A stretch of 7,713 nt of DNA, from contig WLHM01000053.1 of the NCBI GenBank assembly GCA_009702725.1, positions 1 through 7,713 of the forward strand, in the 5' to 3' direction. This DNA is from Actinomycetota bacterium. GTDB taxonomy: Bacteria > Actinomycetota > Actinomycetes > S36-B12. The position numbers were made by a program, and so were the translations under genes. A model generated the notes under the pieces. That model worked only from the letters and a program-made list of their open reading frames with translations, was not told the DNA's origin and searched no databases. Each line of letters opens with the position of its first letter. Position 1 is the first letter of the stretch. Positions 5,280 through 7,713 of the stretch are shown in pieces.

Positions 5280-7306
5280 TGGATGAGCACCCCATGAACA
5301 AGACCGTCAGTCGGCAAAATGTCATCTTTGCCATTGTGGCCGTGGTATCGGTTCTGCTGCTTTGGCTACTTCCACCGGTGGGGTTCATTGCCTGCTGCGT
5401 GCTGCTGATTGTGTTACCGCCGTGGGGTCGCACTATTACTGAACGGGCGCTGATTTCAATCGTCGTGCTACTTGGCCTCGTGGCGCTGATATTTCCGCGC
5501 GCCGGGGCAACTGCGATCACGGCAATGTCAGCGCACCTGGGTCTGGCACTAGCGGTACTAGCAGTTGCGGCTGCACGATTCATCCCGCGCCTTGCGCGAC
5601 CAATACCGAAACCAACGGTTAGTGATGCCCTGATCGGCATCATGCTGGTGGGTACCAGTTGGTGGTTGATGAGCGCCTATGTTGGTCGCAGCCTGTACGG
5701 CATCGTAAGTGGCCTGTTCTTTAGCGGCTGGGATAACCAGGGGCACTTCACGACATTTGCGAACACTTATGTAATCGGTAGCACAACCTGGCCAACAATT
5801 GATGGCTCGGTGGCCTGGAACCAGTGGTACCCAGCCCTCCACACCACCATGTGGTCGCTGGCCCAACTTGGATCACAAACCGGTGCCGAGCTACTTGATC
5901 GCACGAGTTTGCTATGGCCTTATGTGCAGTGGTCATCGATTTCATTCGCACTTTGTTTAGCGGCACTGGCGTGGGTCGCCGGTGATTTAGCCGGGCGCCT
6001 TGGCCCATTGGTCAACCCGCGCAGTGGTTTCATCAAGCGGTGGGCCGCGCCAATCGCGATCGTGGTGTTCGCGACTTTCGCACTACTTGGTAGCCCGACC
6101 GGACTCTTTAATAGCGGTTTCACCAACTTCATGATGGGCGTCACGGTTGTGGTAGTGACCGCTTATCTATCTGCCCGCGATTGGCATTCGGCGCGGGGTT
6201 TGGGCTGGTTCTTGATTCCGCTCGGTGCCCTTGCGGCAATTGGCCTCTGGACACCACTGGTACTTGGCTTGATTCCGTCGGGGCTCATCGTTGCTCTGGC
6301 GCTTTGGCGGGTGCGCAAATGGTTGGCGCCGGTCTGGGTTATCGCCGCGGGCGGATTCGTTGGTATTACTGCCTGGTTGCAAACCCAGGCGGTGATTAAC
6401 TCTGATCCGGGCACGAGCGCCGGCGGGCTCTTAGCCGATCTTGGCGCCATTGGTGTTGGCATGAGCGCATTTAATATCGGAGCGGCACTAGCGGCTCCAT
6501 TAGTGGTTATTGGTTTAGCAATTCTTCTCCTGCGCGGTCGCCGGGCGCCGTTAGCACTGGCGACCGCGGGCCCGGTGCTTGGATTTACCGTCTTTGCAGT
6601 TATTGCGATGTCCGGGGCCGACGCGGGTGAGCTGTCCCGACTGGTGAGTTATTACGTACTCAAGTCGCTCAATGCGATGCTGTTAGCGGTCGCGCCACTG
6701 ATTGCCGCGATGGCAGCCGTCGCCGTATGCGTGTTATTGGTGGCCGTCAGCAAGACGACGAAGGGGGCGGCCAAGCCAAGAGCGGCTCGCATCAACGTCA
6801 TCATCGGCGGAGCGATCGCCTTGGTAATTGGTGTCACGATGTTTGGCTACGTCGGCACCACGACCCGAGATTTCACTGGTGGGTTTACTTCCGCACCCGG
6901 CGTTGCTGCGGCAAATGCCCGAAGTGCGGGCGTCGAGAACGATTTGATTGGTGAATCAATAATTAGCGCGCAGCAGGCAGCGCTTCCTTACCCGGATAAA
7001 ACCACCATGTTGTGGGATGGCTCGGGCACGTTGCCGAATCTGTGGGTGTCTACCCTGCACGGGGTGATGTCGAAGAAGCAGAACACTTTCTACGCGAACT
7101 TGCCGCCGTTCCCCTATGGCGAGAAGACGCTGGGCCACCTGACATTGGCACTCAATCTTGATCCGAGTCTGAACCTCGTGGTGTTGTGGTTCCGGGGGGT
7201 TTCTGGTGTTATGGTCGAAGAGCTCAAGATCGACCAGCCAGATCGCGTGACCACCGTCAAGGTGCCAATGCGTTCTTCCCCACTGTGCGAGGAGTGTTCG
7301 CTCTGA
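5279..7306 (+). CDS. Polytopic membrane protein, putative GT-C type glycosyltransferase
   Basis: Protein of 675 residues with roughly 13-15 hydrophobic helices between residues 14 and 524, then a soluble tail of about 150 residues that is probably extracytoplasmic. A loop after the fifth helix carries SGWDNQGHFTTFANTY (149-164) and NQWYPALHTT (181-190). These resemble the Asp-containing outer loop and YP-x-x-H motif of actinobacterial GT-C-like membrane proteins, with D152 as a candidate catalytic Asp. SYYVLKSLNAM (457-467) resembles a YY-x-x-K motif in the same kind of protein. GT-C enzymes transfer sugars from polyprenyl-phosphate donors outside the membrane, which fits the locus, but this assignment is inference and a transporter or structural role is possible. 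The start overlaps the previous stop by one base (TGATG), implying translational coupling. A second ATG at 5294, preceded by GGATGAG with 6-base spacing, is an alternative. The C-terminus ends LCEECSL, a CxxC motif whose codons also supply the next gene's GAGGAG. Confidence 0.8.
   Translation: MDEHPMNKTVSRQNVIFAIVAVVSVLLLWLLPPVGFIACCVLLIVLPPWGRTITERALISIVVLLGLVALIFPRAGATAITAMSAHLGLALAVLAVAAARFIPRLARPIPKPTVSDALIGIMLVGTSWWLMSAYVGRSLYGIVSGLFFSGWDNQGHFTTFANTYVIGSTTWPTIDGSVAWNQWYPALHTTMWSLAQLGSQTGAELLDRTSLLWPYVQWSSISFALCLAALAWVAGDLAGRLGPLVNPRSGFIKRWAAPIAIVVFATFALLGSPTGLFNSGFTNFMMGVTVVVVTAYLSARDWHSARGLGWFLIPLGALAAIGLWTPLVLGLIPSGLIVALALWRVRKWLAPVWVIAAGGFVGITAWLQTQAVINSDPGTSAGGLLADLGAIGVGMSAFNIGAALAAPLVVIGLAILLLRGRRAPLALATAGPVLGFTVFAVIAMSGADAGELSRLVSYYVLKSLNAMLLAVAPLIAAMAAVAVCVLLVAVSKTTKGAAKPRAARINVIIGGAIALVIGVTMFGYVGTTTRDFTGGFTSAPGVAAANARSAGVENDLIGESIISAQQAALPYPDKTTMLWDGSGTLPNLWVSTLHGVMSKKQNTFYANLPPFPYGEKTLGHLTLALNLDPSLNLVVLWFRGVSGVMVEELKIDQPDRVTTVKVPMRSSPLCEECSL
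7289..7294 (+). promoter_or_regulatory. Ribosome binding site embedded in the end of the membrane-protein gene
   Basis: GAGGAG is the best Shine-Dalgarno in this stretch. It abuts or overlaps the GTG at 7294, so it cannot serve that codon normally. It stands 8 bases before a CTG at 7303-7305, which overlaps the TGA of the upstream gene as CTGA. This spacing bears on the start of the next gene. Confidence 0.55.
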
Positions 7307-7713
7307 TTCGTCGACCTACGTCAGCGGTGCTGGCGTTAATTCTTTTGGCCTCCGCCGGCGCTGCCGCGGCGCCGACTTCTGCTGCCCCGAATGCAACTAC
7401 GCGGCCGTCAGTGCTGCCGCGTATTGACCAGGCACCGGCGCTACCCGCCATTGCCGGAGTTTCAAGTAGCGGAAACGGCAAACCCACTACGCCACGCTCG
7501 GTGCCAGCGGCCGCCGCATTGGGTACCGGGGCGTTCACCATCTACAGCGGCGTTGGCACCCCGCTTGCCCGCACTTCGGTCAATTTTCCAGCTGCCGGTG
7601 GCACGCCACTGCTCGCCGATTGGGATGGTGATGGCTTAGCGACTCCGGGTCGCTATGAGGCCGGTCAATGGTTTAGCTCGTCGACCATCTTGGGTAGCGC
7701 GGGCTGGGAGGCC
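7294..7713 (+). CDS. Exported protein with FG-GAP/VCBS-like repeat, N-terminal part only
   Basis: Open frame that runs off the right edge, with 140 codons visible from GTG 7294. The N-terminus is a Sec signal peptide: basic IRR, the hydrophobic run AVLALILLASAGAAAA, and a likely AxA cleavage near residue 26. A low-complexity Ala/Pro/Thr/Ser segment follows to about residue 80. ADWDGDGLATPGRYEAGQW (108-126) matches the calcium-binding loop and following strand of FG-GAP/VCBS repeats, as seen in secreted actinobacterial proteins (GDWDGDG-x-x-TPG-x-Y). Such repeats form beta-propeller blades, so more copies are expected beyond the window. The start is uncertain. GTG 7294 and GTG 7285 are standard codons without a usable Shine-Dalgarno, whereas CTG 7303 has GAGGAG at good spacing and a 4-base overlap with the previous stop. 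All three keep the signal peptide. It is probably co-translated with the membrane protein. A role as a surface adhesin or glycan-binding or glycan-processing protein is inference. Confidence 0.8.
   Translation, partial: MFALIRRPTSAVLALILLASAGAAAAPTSAAPNATTRPSVLPRIDQAPALPAIAGVSSSGNGKPTTPRSVPAAAALGTGAFTIYSGVGTPLARTSVNFPAAGGTPLLADWDGDGLATPGRYEAGQWFSSSTILGSAGWEA

Overview
The window looks like chromosomal DNA from an actinomycete-type bacterium (Actinomycetota) of moderately high G+C. The evidence is GTG start codons, one apparently leaderless gene, a lipoprotein signal with an alanine/serine-rich mature start, and a DUF4012-type protein beside a polyprenyl-phosphate sugar transferase. TTA leucine codons are used freely, which argues against a very high-G+C genus such as Streptomyces. 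All genes are on the + strand and packed with almost no spare DNA. There are no RNA genes, insertion sequences or CRISPR repeats, and no gene-free stretch longer than about 90 bases.

Layout. (1) 3-437 is the C-terminal end of a secreted or lipoprotein glycoside hydrolase-like protein. (2) 416-1705 is a complete paralogue of it: a lipoprotein with a clan GH-A type (GH39/GH5-like) TIM barrel and both catalytic glutamates in place. A strong hairpin terminator at 1720-1755 ends this unit. (3) 1797-3314 is a polyprenyl-phosphate sugar-1-phosphate transferase (WbaP/WcaJ type), the enzyme that starts lipid-linked polysaccharide synthesis. It carries an unusual N-terminal (PATAA)n tail. (4) 3342-5279 is a membrane-anchored DUF4012 protein, apparently read from its own leaderless promoter. 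(5) 5279-7306 is a polytopic membrane protein resembling GT-C glycosyltransferases. (6) 7294 to the window edge is the start of an exported protein with an FG-GAP/VCBS-like calcium-binding repeat.

Together this reads as part of an exopolysaccharide or surface-glycan locus. The gene 3 enzyme would load the first sugar phosphate onto the carrier lipid. The GT-C-like protein could add sugars on the outer face of the membrane. The DUF4012 protein and the FG-GAP protein would act at or beyond the cell surface. The two glycosidases could trim or release the polymer, by analogy with glycosidases such as PslG that sit inside exopolysaccharide clusters of other bacteria. The functional link is inferred from gene order. 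The most notable points are the divergent tandem glycosidase pair, the leaderless GTG start of the DUF4012 gene, the 15-bp in-frame repeat in the priming transferase, and the ambiguous (possibly CTG) start of the last gene.
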